This document shows positions 1-8,727 of a DNA stretch of 50,501 bases, piece by piece; the first letter of the stretch is position 1; every line of letters starts with the position of its first letter. The position numbers and the translations under genes are program-made. This stretch comes from Candidatus Nanohalarchaeota archaeon QJJ-7 (lineage in GTDB: Archaea; Nanohalarchaeota; Nanosalinia; Nanosalinales; Nanohalalkaliarchaeaceae). The stretch lies in contig JALIDP010000003.1 of NCBI GenBank assembly GCA_022865215.1, positions 1 to 50,501 on the forward strand, written 5' to 3'. The notes beneath the pieces are model-generated. The model saw only the letters and a program-made list of their open reading frames with translations, was not told where the DNA came from and ran no database searches.

Positions 1-2
1 AG

Positions 3-1028
3 GATAGTACGAAAGATCAGGGGAACGGTATCCGTGAGGCGGAAAACGGTTCCAGGTTCCTCCTTACTACAGAAGTAGAGGACAAAAACCGCGTTCACCT
101 CCTCCTGTTCCCTTCTTCAGGGGCTGCGGAAGATGTATACCAGGAATTCCAGCAGTTCTCCTCCGATATAGACAGGGAAGGGAGACCGAGACCGGATATT
201 ACGGGAGAAGAAATAGATCAGGTGTGCAAGAGAAATGGCGTCCTGATCGGCCCTTGCCATGCATTCACCCCTTGGACCGCATTATACAGTAAGTTTGATT
301 CTTTACAGGGTTGCTGCGGGAACAGCACTGATGTGTTGTCGTTCCTGGAGCTCGGGCCCTCCTCTGACACCTCTCTGGCCGATTCTATAAGCGAACACCA
401 CGACATGACTTTCGTCAGATTCTCGGACGCTCACTGCCCATGGCCGCACCGACTCGGACGCGAGTTCACACGTTTTGAGTTGAACGAACTCTCGTTCAGT
501 GAACTGGAGAAAGCTTTCGAGAGGAAAGGAGGGAGAAAGACGACACTCAACGTGGGTTTCGACCCGCGGGAAGGCAAATATCACTGTACTGCATGCAACG
601 ACTGCTACCAGAAGTACAGCCTAGAACAGGCGGAGAGGTTCGGATGGGTCTGCCAGGAATGCGGTCGAACGATCAAGAAAGGGGTGAGGGACAGGATCCA
701 GGAGCTGGCGGACACAGATGTAGGAGATTCTCCGGATTTCAGGCCGAGATATGTCCATCTTTTCCCATTGGCAGGGATTATACAGGAGGTAGTCGGGCAT
801 TCTTCCCCCACGACAAAGACTGTTCAGAAGATCTATGACGATTTCCAGGAAAGGTTCAGTTCCGAGATAGACATACTTACTGAAAAGGCTATAGAAGAAC
901 TGGAGGGAATAAACCAGGAATTCACGGATGCTGTGAAGAAGTTCAGGAGCGACAGTATCGTTATCGTTCCCGGCGGGGGAGGATCTTACGGGGAACTAGT
1001 AATCCCTAGTGACAGTGAAGAGAAGTAG
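3..1028 (+). CDS. Endonuclease Q (EndoQ)-like PHP-domain nuclease, 5' truncated by window edge
   Basis: The frame is open from base 3 with no start before the edge, so the gene begins outside the window; 341 residues are visible. EndoQ cleaves DNA 5' of deaminated bases (uracil, hypoxanthine) and AP sites in archaeal DNA repair. Visible family marks are the PHP-domain block GPCHAFTPWTALY, the metal-site block SDAHCPWPHRLGRE, and a four-cysteine zinc module (CTACNDC, then CQECG) followed by IKKGVRDRI, then a helical C-terminal part. The family is usually about 400-430 residues, so roughly the first 80 are missing. A GTG at 222 is only an internal codon: the conserved frame extends upstream of it. 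Family membership is assigned from remembered motif order, not from a search. Confidence 0.85.
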   Translation, partial: DSTKDQGNGIREAENGSRFLLTTEVEDKNRVHLLLFPSSGAAEDVYQEFQQFSSDIDREGRPRPDITGEEIDQVCKRNGVLIGPCHAFTPWTALYSKFDSLQGCCGNSTDVLSFLELGPSSDTSLADSISEHHDMTFVRFSDAHCPWPHRLGREFTRFELNELSFSELEKAFERKGGRKTTLNVGFDPREGKYHCTACNDCYQKYSLEQAERFGWVCQECGRTIKKGVRDRIQELADTDVGDSPDFRPRYVHLFPLAGIIQEVVGHSSPTTKTVQKIYDDFQERFSSEIDILTEKAIEELEGINQEFTDAVKKFRSDSIVIVPGGGGSYGELVIPSDSEEK

Positions 1029-1105
1029 AGAATCGAAGAGAGACGTAAAGACGAGCTGGAATGTCTGTATTCACCGAGCCAGAAAAAGCTCCAGGAATTC
1101 TAACC

Positions 1106-1951
1106 TTAAGTCTGGTCCCCAGAAAGACCTTTAAGGATGAAAGAGGTTCCAAGCTCCTCCTGGTAATCATATGAGAGAGTCAGGCGAGGACGGTAGTTCG
1201 TCTTGGCGGATACAGGGGGGACATCGAAAGTCTTCGTAACAGTCCTACTACCGTCTACCAGTCTCTTGTCCCCGGATTCCTGATCCCCGAAAAGCGTCAG
1301 TTCGTAATGCACCTTACCATCCACCTCACCATCACCTGTGTCTCGTATGACGAACGGTACCGATATCTCCTGATCGCCGACCGCTCTGGGAGATGATAAC
1401 TGTATATCGGCTGATACTGGTGCAGCGGTGTTATCCGTGCTCACAGATGAAGGGTTACCAACATCGTCTTCAGGAGGTACCACGCTGAACTCTGCCTCCG
1501 CAGAGGTTTCGTAGTCATAAGTTACTTCCACGCCGGCCTGGAACGGAGAGGTCTCTCCCTCCCTTAGATTCATGGAACCTGGATAACTGCAGGTCCAGAC
1601 AAGCGAGGTCTTGCCACCGGGCTGGTTGACTGATTTCAGGACACCGGACAGATCATTTGCCTCCTTATCGACACCGCCACAATTACTGCTGTCAAGGAAG
1701 CTAGCGCCGTGGAGACTGGCTTTGGCGGTATCTACTGTTTCCTGCCCCGTATTCTCTACATCCAGTTCAAATATTATCTGCTCTCCTTCCGAGTAAGGAC
1801 TTCCAGGAGCATCTAAAGATAGGGAAAGACCGTCGTTAGGGGTCAAACGGAAATCGCGGTCTGGACCGGTATCCGCTGTATTTAGGGGCGATGTACAACC
1901 AGCTAACAGAACAACCAAGATCAATGAAAAGAGAGTTAGACTGGTTCTCAT
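1106..1951 (-). CDS. Surface lipoprotein, CARDB/Ig-like (paralog 1)
   Basis: Predicted 281-residue secreted lipoprotein. A short hydrophobic signal peptide ends in LLAGC with the lipid-bearing cysteine at residue 19, followed by an acidic low-complexity linker. Two beta-sandwich-like domains follow (about 36-165 and 180-275); the first carries the family signature NDGLSLSL...YSEGEQIIF...ENTGQ...GASFL, typical of CARDB/NEW3-like Ig folds. It is clearly paralogous to the genes ending at 2122 and 2998 and more distantly to those at 4966 and 5850. A TATA element at 1984-1993 gives it its own promoter. Function unknown; likely an envelope structural or binding protein on the outer face of the membrane. 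One cysteine pair lies in the first domain (NCGG and WTCSY). Confidence 0.8.
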   Translation of the reverse strand: MRTSLTLFSLILVVLLAGCTSPLNTADTGPDRDFRLTPNDGLSLSLDAPGSPYSEGEQIIFELDVENTGQETVDTAKASLHGASFLDSSNCGGVDKEANDLSGVLKSVNQPGGKTSLVWTCSYPGSMNLREGETSPFQAGVEVTYDYETSAEAEFSVVPPEDDVGNPSSVSTDNTAAPVSADIQLSSPRAVGDQEISVPFVIRDTGDGEVDGKVHYELTLFGDQESGDKRLVDGSRTVTKTFDVPPVSAKTNYRPRLTLSYDYQEELGTSFILKGLSGDQT

Positions 1952-1983
1952 GCTTTCCCTGTACTTTGAGAGGGACGGGCAGC

Positions 1984-1993
1984 AATTTATATT
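1984..1993 (-). promoter_or_regulatory. TATA element for lipoprotein paralog 1
   Basis: Reads AATATAAATT on the minus strand, 33-42 bases before the ATG at 1951; transcription would start about 10 bases ahead of the ATG. Confidence 0.6.
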
Positions 1994-2121
1994 TTGGGTC
2001 TGAAAAGGTTCAATACCTCCAGTCTGACTTTATTCCTCTTGGATCATTGCATGCGGCCCTTAATCGTTGTGATAATCTGATTACTGGAAAATGAACATCT
2101 AGAGAATCGCTCGGAACCATT

Positions 2122-2967
2122 TCAGCCGCCAGGAAGTTCCTCAACCTTGAAAGTCGTGGCAGTGGTCTCTGTGTAAGTGTAGCCCAGCTCCATTTTGAGG
2201 TTAAGAGTGGTCTCCGGGACTACAAGATCGGAGGGGAGAGATACATGGCAAATCACCTCGCGTCTGTCATCGTAAAGAGGCACATCTCCTCCACATCTGC
2301 TTACAGAAGCATCAGAGTTCGGCAGAGAGGCATCGATGTTGACACTATCTACCTCACCTTCACCGATGTTCTGTATCGTTACAGGTACTGATATCTCCAC
2401 ACCCCCATCACCTATGACCGGCTTGGGAGTCGTCATATCGACTGATGCATGGACCGGTGAAGCAGAGTTATCAGCAGATACCTCACTGTTACCTCCATTA
2501 AAGTCTTCCCTCGGAACTATCGTGAAAGGTGCCGCGACTGTCGTACTGTACTTATAGGAAACTTCCACCCCTGCATCAAAACTCCTCTCCCCCCCGCTCA
2601 CTAGTGAAGCATCTGCAGTCGGAGTCCATTCCGGAAGCGCTCTCTCTCCAGGCTGTTCTGCAGCCCTGTCAACTCCCTGAAGCGTCCCTACATACTCATT
2701 TCCTGAGATAAAGCTGGCTCCGAAAAGTTGGGCTTCGATATTCTCGGCTGTTGCCTGCCCCGTATTCTCGATCTCCGCCTCCAGGATCATCTGCTCCCCG
2801 TTCTGGTACCGGGACTTGAGGGAACTGAAGGATACTGTCAAGCCATCTTTAGGGGTGAATTCAAAACTTCTCTGCGGTTCCTCAGAAGTATCGTCCTGTC
2901 CGGGGATCGACGTGCATCCAGCAAGAGAGATCGAAATGATGATAAGAGCTATACTGTAATATCTCAT
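2122..2967 (-). CDS. Surface lipoprotein, CARDB/Ig-like (paralog 2)
   Basis: Lipoprotein of 281 residues from the ATG at 2967. A further in-frame ATG at 2994 would add nine charged residues (ending LERR) before the signal peptide; the shorter form places SLAGC with cysteine 18 at the usual position and has AGCGAAGG just upstream. The body repeats the paralog pattern: PKDGLTVSF...YQNGEQMILEAEIENTGQ...GASFI, a middle linker rich in Ser/Asn, and a second domain with VPVTIQNIGEGEVDSV. It lies 3 bases (from 2994) downstream of the paralog at 2998-3921 and is probably cotranscribed with it. Function unknown; outward-facing, membrane-anchored by lipid. Confidence 0.78.
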   Translation of the reverse strand: MRYYSIALIIISISLAGCTSIPGQDDTSEEPQRSFEFTPKDGLTVSFSSLKSRYQNGEQMILEAEIENTGQATAENIEAQLFGASFISGNEYVGTLQGVDRAAEQPGERALPEWTPTADASLVSGGERSFDAGVEVSYKYSTTVAAPFTIVPREDFNGGNSEVSADNSASPVHASVDMTTPKPVIGDGGVEISVPVTIQNIGEGEVDSVNIDASLPNSDASVSRCGGDVPLYDDRREVICHVSLPSDLVVPETTLNLKMELGYTYTETTATTFKVEELPGG

Positions 2968-2997
2968 CCTTCGCTCTAACCCCTTTAACGGCATTAT

Positions 2998-3921
2998 TCA
3001 GCCTTCCAGCCCTTCCACAGTGAACGTTGTTTCCTGGGTCTCGAAGTAAGGGTATTCAAGAGTGGCTTCAAGGTTGAGCTGGGTCTCAAAGACGTCCGGA
3101 CTCACCGAGGCCGTACATATCACGCGCCGAGAACCGTCATAAAGTTGCACATCCTCTCTCCCGGTTTCCTCATTTTCTTCATTTCCGTCTTCTTCTCCAC
3201 AGGTATCGATTGCGAAGTCCTCGCCGGAGTTCGCGAACCCGACTTCCAGAGCCACGTTACCTTCATCCCCCTCAAGGTTGTTAGCTACCTTGCCATCCCC
3301 AACGTTCCGGATCTGGACCGGGATGCTAACACTCACAGAATCTTCTTCTGTATCGGAAACAGGCTTGGGAGAAACTACATCGAACTCCGCCTTAAGAGGG
3401 CCTGCCGTGTTCTGTGTTGTGACGGTGGTGCTCTGCTCATCGAAGTCTGCACGAGGAACGACCGTCATATCGGCAGTGGAGGTCGTGGAATATCTATACA
3501 GCACCCTGACACCTGCAGGATAGTCCTGTGTAGCCCCTACATCCAGATTGACCGGGTTGGATATCCGCCATTCTTCCGATGTCTGGCCTCCTGGTTGCTG
3601 GGCCGCCTTGTCTGCTCCGCTCAGAGTACCTAACTCCTTATTTTCCCCTGTCAGAAAACTGGCGCCGTAGAGACTGGCCTGGATAGCTTCAGCCTCCTTC
3701 TGACCTGTGTTCTGGAGGTTCAGACGTAATGCTATAGGTTCTCCCTCATCGTAACTATTCGAAAGAGACTGGAACGAAATCGATAGACCATCGTTCTGTG
3801 TTATTCTGAAACTCGTATCAGGACCGTCCTCGTCTCCCCCATCATCTCCAGGTAGGGCGGTACAACCTGCAAGAAGGATCGATAAACCGAGAAAAGCCAC
3901 CATAAAATATTTGCTCTTCAT
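2998..3921 (-). CDS. Surface lipoprotein, CARDB/Ig-like (paralog 3)
   Basis: Lipoprotein of 307 residues. The signal peptide ends in LLAGC (cysteine 20), then an Asp/Gly-rich linker (PGDDGGDEDG). Two Ig-like domains follow, with QNDGLSISF...YDEGEPIALRLNLQNTGQ...GASFL in the first and VSIPVQIRNVGDGKVANN in the second. The second domain contains an acidic Glu/Asn insertion near DTCGEEDGNEENEETG that the neighbours lack. First gene of a two-gene unit with the 2122-2967 paralog; its promoter is the TATA element at 3951-3959, divergent from the DUF63 gene. Function unknown. Confidence 0.8.
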   Translation of the reverse strand: MKSKYFMVAFLGLSILLAGCTALPGDDGGDEDGPDTSFRITQNDGLSISFQSLSNSYDEGEPIALRLNLQNTGQKEAEAIQASLYGASFLTGENKELGTLSGADKAAQQPGGQTSEEWRISNPVNLDVGATQDYPAGVRVLYRYSTTSTADMTVVPRADFDEQSTTVTTQNTAGPLKAEFDVVSPKPVSDTEEDSVSVSIPVQIRNVGDGKVANNLEGDEGNVALEVGFANSGEDFAIDTCGEEDGNEENEETGREDVQLYDGSRRVICTASVSPDVFETQLNLEATLEYPYFETQETTFTVEGLEG

Positions 3922-3950
3922 GGGTATCTACTAGGAAGTTATCAACTAGG

Positions 3951-3959
3951 TATTTATAA
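3951..3959 (-). promoter_or_regulatory. TATA element for lipoprotein paralogs 3 and 2
   Basis: Reads TTATAAATA on the minus strand, 30-38 bases before the ATG at 3921. Confidence 0.65.
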
Positions 3960-3970
3960 CTTACGACTAT

Positions 3971-4007
3971 CTTCCATATCTAAATAAATCTTCCATATCT
4001 AAATAAA
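3971..4007 (+). repeat. Perfect 18-base tandem repeat carrying a TATA-like element twice
   Basis: CTTCCATATCTAAATAAA occurs at 3971-3988 and again at 3990-4007, a 19-base period with one spacer base. Each copy holds CTAAATAAA, which resembles an archaeal TATA box on the plus strand. The second copy lies 20-30 bases before the ATG at 4030, as expected for a leaderless message of the DUF63 gene; the first would start transcription about 19 bases earlier. Confidence 0.75.
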
Positions 4008-4029
4008 AATAGAGGGAATAGAGCGGTAT

Positions 4030-4980
4030 ATGGAGCGGGCTCTTCTGTTCAGGGCGTCGAGCGTGATCATCGGATTGATAGCAGGGATCATAGCTTTTCC
4101 GCAGATATTCTATGACCGGTTCATCTGGAAATATTTCTGGGGGCCTATAGTAGCTGACGCTTCAGGTAACGCGACAGTGGTTTACAACGGTGTAGTGGCC
4201 CAAAGTGGATACACCCTGGTGAACGAGATCGGGTATGCGCTCCTACTCATCGCCAGCATATTTATCCTTGTAAGACTGCTGAAAAGGCTCGATAAAGGCG
4301 GAGAAAGGCGTTTCGTGCTTTCTTTTACCCCTTTCGTTATAGGGGGAGGACTCCTCAGGGTCGTAGAGGATTCTGGCACTGTTTCGGGTCCTCTCGAGTA
4401 CCTCCTCATCTCTCCGCTGATATATTTCACCATGTTCTTCATAGCCGTTTCCGGCCTCTTAATCGCTTTTTACGTAGAAAGACGTACATCTGTTGACTAT
4501 CGCAAGATAGTGTTCGGCCTGGGAACGGTTTTCTCGACCTTTATCGGGATCTTCCTTTTCTTCTCTCTACCGGTCATGAACCTTTGGATGATTCCTGCGG
4601 CCCTCGGCATCACTGGTATACTGACCTTCACAGTCTTCGGTTTCAACCGCATCACGGGAAACCTCGAGGAGCTGGTCTCGGCAGAGAACCTTGTCGTTCT
4701 TTCAGGGCATCTCCTTGACGGCAGTGCAACTTCCCTATCAATCGAGATTCTAGGGTACGGGGAGAAACACCCGGTTGTCAGGTTGTTCATAGAACTCACA
4801 GGCAGCGCCTATATGTTTATCCTCCTGAAACTGTTCGTGATAGGTGGAATAATCTACTACCTTGGGAAGGAAAGGGACCCCGACTCACCTCGGTTCTACA
4901 ACCTTATCCTGCTCGGCATCCTCGCGGTCGGTCTAGGACCTGGAACGAGGAACCTGGTAAGAGCCTTATTCGGTATCTGA
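4030..4980 (+). CDS. DUF63 family multi-pass membrane protein
   Basis: Archaeal integral membrane protein of 316 residues with about eight hydrophobic segments. The family hallmark is in the second half: SGHLLDGSATSLSIEILGYGEKHP, here split as HLLDGSATS and YGEKHP, and the PxF/Y-rich start (FPQIFYDRFIWKYFWGPI). DUF63 proteins are widespread in archaea and have no established biochemical role; the conserved His, Asp and Glu within membrane segments suggest an enzyme or transporter, which is inference. The ATG at 4030 follows a duplicated TATA element. Its 3' end overlaps the convergent lipoprotein gene by 15 bases. It is the only plus-strand gene inside the 1.1-12.2 kb envelope block. Confidence 0.85.
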   Translation: MERALLFRASSVIIGLIAGIIAFPQIFYDRFIWKYFWGPIVADASGNATVVYNGVVAQSGYTLVNEIGYALLLIASIFILVRLLKRLDKGGERRFVLSFTPFVIGGGLLRVVEDSGTVSGPLEYLLISPLIYFTMFFIAVSGLLIAFYVERRTSVDYRKIVFGLGTVFSTFIGIFLFFSLPVMNLWMIPAALGITGILTFTVFGFNRITGNLEELVSAENLVVLSGHLLDGSATSLSIEILGYGEKHPVVRLFIELTGSAYMFILLKLFVIGGIIYYLGKERDPDSPRFYNLILLGILAVGLGPGTRNLVRALFGI

Positions 4981-5850
4981 AACGACTGAAAGACCGGTAT
5001 CAGATAATCTGGAGTAGGAGTACTGAACGTTCATATCGAGACTGTAAGAGGTGGCCTCCTGTATGCTGGAAGAGTCTTTCTCTTCGAACCTACACGTTAT
5101 ATGTGTAGTCTTTTCGGATTCGAAGAACTCCACTTCCCGGCAATTCACTGGTTCGAATATATCGGTGAAAGATCCTGAATAGAATAGGTCGACACTCTTC
5201 ATGCCATTTTCCTTCTTTATACTCCCTGGACCAACGTTGGAAATAGTGATATCTGCAGTAATAGTTCTTTTCTCAGAGTCAGCCCGGACCCCCTCAGGTA
5301 ATGAAAGCGATACATCCATAATCCCGTTGGTGAAACTATAGGTCTTGACCAGTTCAGATTTCGGTGCGACCTCCTCGCGGCCAACGACCTTTATCGGGTC
5401 CCGCGTGGTCAGGTTCGTCATATACTCCATATTGACAGTTACAGGGTAACTTGTCTGGCTTACCCCCGAAGGTAGGTCTCCTACAGAGATATCCCACTGA
5501 CACAGCTTTACAGGGGAGACGTCCCTCGGTTCTATGAGAGAATATTCGCAGGCACAACGATCACTGCAGGCCCCCTCCCCTATAACCCTGGCGCTGACGG
5601 AGTTTCGGGGCCCGGTATTGGATAACCACGCCTCGAAATCTTTCAGTGGGACAGTATTACTGTTAGAAACACGGAGGATGAACGATGTTTCAGAATTCTC
5701 GTAGATCTGTTGCTCGGTAAATGAGGACTGGAGGACTTCGAGTTCCCCCGCTGACTCTTTCGTGCCAGTATTATCGCCGTTTTGAGAGGGGAGACTTGTA
5801 CATCCAGAAACAATGATTACAGCTACCATCATTATGATTATCTTTCTCAT
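4966..5850 (-). CDS. Surface lipoprotein, CARDB/Ig-like (paralog 4)
   Basis: Lipoprotein of 294 residues; signal peptide MRKIIIMMVAVIIVSGC with cysteine 17. The first domain has a cluster of cysteines (GACSDRCACEY) not found in paralogs 1-3, suggesting disulfides in the mature protein; a further pair lies near PVNCREV and ITCRF. The second domain retains the ITISNVGPGSI pattern. Last gene of the minus-strand operon that begins at 12184; its ATG overlaps the stop of the upstream gene by one base. The 3' end overlaps the DUF63 gene by 15 bases. Function unknown; a divergent relative of the three stand-alone lipoproteins upstream. Confidence 0.78.
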   Translation of the reverse strand: MRKIIIMMVAVIIVSGCTSLPSQNGDNTGTKESAGELEVLQSSFTEQQIYENSETSFILRVSNSNTVPLKDFEAWLSNTGPRNSVSARVIGEGACSDRCACEYSLIEPRDVSPVKLCQWDISVGDLPSGVSQTSYPVTVNMEYMTNLTTRDPIKVVGREEVAPKSELVKTYSFTNGIMDVSLSLPEGVRADSEKRTITADITISNVGPGSIKKENGMKSVDLFYSGSFTDIFEPVNCREVEFFESEKTTHITCRFEEKDSSSIQEATSYSLDMNVQYSYSRLSDTGLSVVSDTE

Positions 5851-6794
5851 CAGCCTTCCACCGGGTTCACGGCTATGGTCCGGGTACCCAGATCCACCTC
5901 ATACCTTAGTTTGGACGTATAACCCACCCAGTTTACAACTGATGACTCTTTCAACGATAAAGTCTCGTTCCTGCACACTCTTCTGTAACTCTGTCCTTCC
6001 CTCTCCCCCCCTCCGTACATCCGTAGATTATCGTTCGAAGGTTCACAACTTTCAGAACTCAGCAGCTCAGAGTCCGGGTTTATAGAGAAGATATCCATAA
6101 TCTCCCCTCTACCAACGTTCTCGATGTATGCTTTCGTTACAAGCGTCCTGTCACCTGATGCCACGAAGCTTTCAGGTGATTCGACAACTAGTCTAACCGG
6201 TTTCTTAGAAGTCGTAGAGGTGGAAAGCTGCCTCACCTCCGAGACCCCTTCCGAATCCTTCAACTGGATCTGGTTCCTAGACTCTATAGTCTGATTGAAA
6301 CCTATCTCGAACTCCATAGGACATTTCCATCCGAGGCTAGGGACATCCTCGTTACCAGGGACGACTGCAAGCTCCCATTCCAGCATCAGCTCCTCCTCCC
6401 CCTCCAGATGGACCTTCTCCCAGGGTTTATCCCCATCCCAGGCCTCACGAGTATCAAGGTTCCCGCTGGAACCGTTCCTTACAGTATAACCTGTTATATT
6501 AGCTATTTTCTCGTTGCACTTCGATACCATTACCTCCCTGCCTAGACGTCCCAGACTCACTTTCATCCCAGAATCCCCGTTGTTCTCCACGTTAAGTCTT
6601 ACCCTTGCCGGGGAGTCATATTTGGTGAAAGGCCCGGAAGAACAGGTCTGGTCTGCTAACTGACAACCTGGACCTTCTATCTGGACTATGTCCGGCTTGT
6701 CTTCAGTCTCCCGTTCCTGAAGCACTGTACATCCTGCCAGGAAAACTGTCAGAGCCAGGAAAAAGACCATGATATACGTTTTATCAGTCTTCAT
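5850..6794 (-). CDS. Surface lipoprotein, CARDB/Ig-like (paralog 5)
   Basis: Lipoprotein of 314 residues from ATG 6794; the ATG at 6809 would add MQKVQ. The shorter start is preferred because GAAGGT lies six bases before it and the signal peptide (ending FLAGC, cysteine 22) is already complete. The mature part begins with an acidic linker, then GPGCQLADQTCSSGPF, a Cys-rich turn, and two Ig-like domains (RVRLNVENNGDSG and VTKAYIENVGRGEI). It overlaps the 3' end of the 646-residue membrane protein gene, implying translational coupling. Function unknown; probably works with the membrane proteins of the same operon on the outer face. Confidence 0.76.
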   Translation of the reverse strand: MKTDKTYIMVFFLALTVFLAGCTVLQERETEDKPDIVQIEGPGCQLADQTCSSGPFTKYDSPARVRLNVENNGDSGMKVSLGRLGREVMVSKCNEKIANITGYTVRNGSSGNLDTREAWDGDKPWEKVHLEGEEELMLEWELAVVPGNEDVPSLGWKCPMEFEIGFNQTIESRNQIQLKDSEGVSEVRQLSTSTTSKKPVRLVVESPESFVASGDRTLVTKAYIENVGRGEIMDIFSINPDSELLSSESCEPSNDNLRMYGGGEREGQSYRRVCRNETLSLKESSVVNWVGYTSKLRYEVDLGTRTIAVNPVEG

Positions 6795-8724
6795 TTGAAC
6801 CTTCTGCATACTTTACTGTGTTTTCCAGGTTTACACGGATCGACATGTTCATGCTGCAACCTATCGTCTTTTTATCACCTTCTACCGTGACTTCTCTCTC
6901 GAAGTCCTCCGGCTGGATCTGCGCCTCTCCTCCCTCGACATCGTATGTTCCCTCCAGATCGGTCAGATGTTTCGTGCCTTCACCCGTACAATCTGTCTGG
7001 GCCTCGAATATCCTGAAGCTTTCGGCCCGGTCACTGAGGTCAGGATTCAGGTTAGCCCCAGCACTTATTGTTATATCTTTCCGATATTGGTCTCCCTGTC
7101 TCGCCAGCTCATCGAACCCGGTAAATAGAGATCCGCCACAGTCTGCATACATCACCGGAACTACAGGCGTGGTCAACGCCGAAGTTCTCTGCTTCTGGAA
7201 GTCTATACCCTGTTTCTTCACAGTTCCACAGTTCTCCTTGCGCCACGACTCTCTCTCACCTGGATCAAGTTCTCCCCAAGAGGGTTCAGTCCACACTTTC
7301 AGAAGATTGTTACCACTAGACCATCTGCTCGAGTCCGTGAAAGCCGCCTCCACACTGTAGTTGTAAGAGACATCCACGTTCACATCGTGGTTCCTTTTAA
7401 CGCGGACACGATTATCTCCAAGAGAATCACTGAAGTGAACTGCAAGTGAGTCTGGCATAGCATCTGCGACCGGAGTATCCAGCGTTTCTGCGATCATCGC
7501 AAGACGTTCGGGCTGGAGGTTTCCTCCCTCAGATTCAAGATCCTTCTCTATCGTGCCTACAGCGTTCACACATTCGGAAGAGTACGCCGCCTCAGACCCA
7601 TTATCCACATCATCGCCATCTTCAGGTTCTATATCGAAATCACTGTCTAGTTCGTCTCCCGCACAGTTCTTCTTCACTTCCTGCAGCTTTTCTCTTATCT
7701 CTTGGTCAGTCATGGTGGATTCTGCATTGACAGCAGGGAACAGGAAGTTCCCCTCATCATTCTCCTCGAACTCCACGTAACGCGTCTCACTGTTAGGGAT
7801 ATAGGAGACATTATCCCATGCTGAAGCCACCTCCTTGTCAAGATACTGGAAACCAACGCTCACGTTAACGTCTTCAGCCGGGACATCCAGGGGACGTCCC
7901 TGCAGGTCGTTCACCATAGTGTTAGTCAGGGGGATAAAGACCCTGAGATGGCTGTCATCAGTGTCGATATTGAAGGGTTCTATGATAGTATTCCCGAGTT
8001 CGACCACAACAGGATCAGTTACCTTCTCGCTCTTAGCCGCAGCATCACATTCTGCAATCTTATCCTTCACACACTGCGATACAGAGGCGGAACCTGTAGC
8101 TGCAGAGTATACATTTCCACCTAGATAGAGGTCGGCGGCACATTGAATCTCAGCCATCCTCTTGTTATGACACGGGTCAAACTGGTTCTTGACAGACTGG
8201 GGTACACCCCCCACAACTCCGGAAACAGCGCTTATAGGCTCGCTTATAGCATTGTAACCGGCCTCTCCCACGAGACCTCCTATATTCGCCCATTTTCCGC
8301 CGAATACGGTGAAAAACACCAATAGTATACCAATCAAAGCTAGTATAACCACTACGACGATTTTCTGTTTTCCACTGAAACTTCCTCCGCCCAAAACCTC
8401 CTCGAGGAGGTTAAAAACGGCGTAAAGGAGGAATACCACTCCCAGTATTAGTAGCAAAGATAGAGGATTGGACCCGGCAAATTTGTACTGGGTCAGGACA
8501 ATGGCCACAAGATAAATAACCAGTGCAACCCCCGTAGTTATCACAGCCGCCGATTTATGGTCTCCAAGGTGTAAGTACACTCCTCTCCAGATAGCGACCA
8601 CATAGAGTATCAGAACTATAACGGCCAGAAAAGCATTTCTCGGCATCAAGAAAATGACGGCAATTATCGAAATGACGACAAGGATGCCGGTTGCTACCAC
8701 CGTGGCAAGTTCTTTCTTGTTCAT
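6784..8724 (-). CDS. Polytopic membrane protein with large Cys-containing ectodomain
   Basis: 646 residues. The first 145 or so hold five hydrophobic segments (beginning LATVVATGILVVISIIAVIF) with a basic/His loop (RGVYLHLGDHKS). The remaining 500 residues are soluble, acidic and presumably outside, with many cysteines (FDPCHNKRMAEIQC, SQCVKDKIAEC, MYADCGG, TDCTGEG, IGCSMNM). The domain near DVNVDVSYNYSVEAAFT echoes the VSYKYSTTVAAPF strand of the neighbouring lipoproteins, so a shared Ig-like fold is likely. I do not recognise a family. It sits four bases after the 8728-10182 gene and overlaps the lipoprotein downstream: a membrane platform and its lipoproteins in one transcript. Confidence 0.75.
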   Translation of the reverse strand: MNKKELATVVATGILVVISIIAVIFLMPRNAFLAVIVLILYVVAIWRGVYLHLGDHKSAAVITTGVALVIYLVAIVLTQYKFAGSNPLSLLLILGVVFLLYAVFNLLEEVLGGGSFSGKQKIVVVVILALIGILLVFFTVFGGKWANIGGLVGEAGYNAISEPISAVSGVVGGVPQSVKNQFDPCHNKRMAEIQCAADLYLGGNVYSAATGSASVSQCVKDKIAECDAAAKSEKVTDPVVVELGNTIIEPFNIDTDDSHLRVFIPLTNTMVNDLQGRPLDVPAEDVNVSVGFQYLDKEVASAWDNVSYIPNSETRYVEFEENDEGNFLFPAVNAESTMTDQEIREKLQEVKKNCAGDELDSDFDIEPEDGDDVDNGSEAAYSSECVNAVGTIEKDLESEGGNLQPERLAMIAETLDTPVADAMPDSLAVHFSDSLGDNRVRVKRNHDVNVDVSYNYSVEAAFTDSSRWSSGNNLLKVWTEPSWGELDPGERESWRKENCGTVKKQGIDFQKQRTSALTTPVVPVMYADCGGSLFTGFDELARQGDQYRKDITISAGANLNPDLSDRAESFRIFEAQTDCTGEGTKHLTDLEGTYDVEGGEAQIQPEDFEREVTVEGDKKTIGCSMNMSIRVNLENTVKYAEGSNED

Positions 8725-8727
8725 TCT

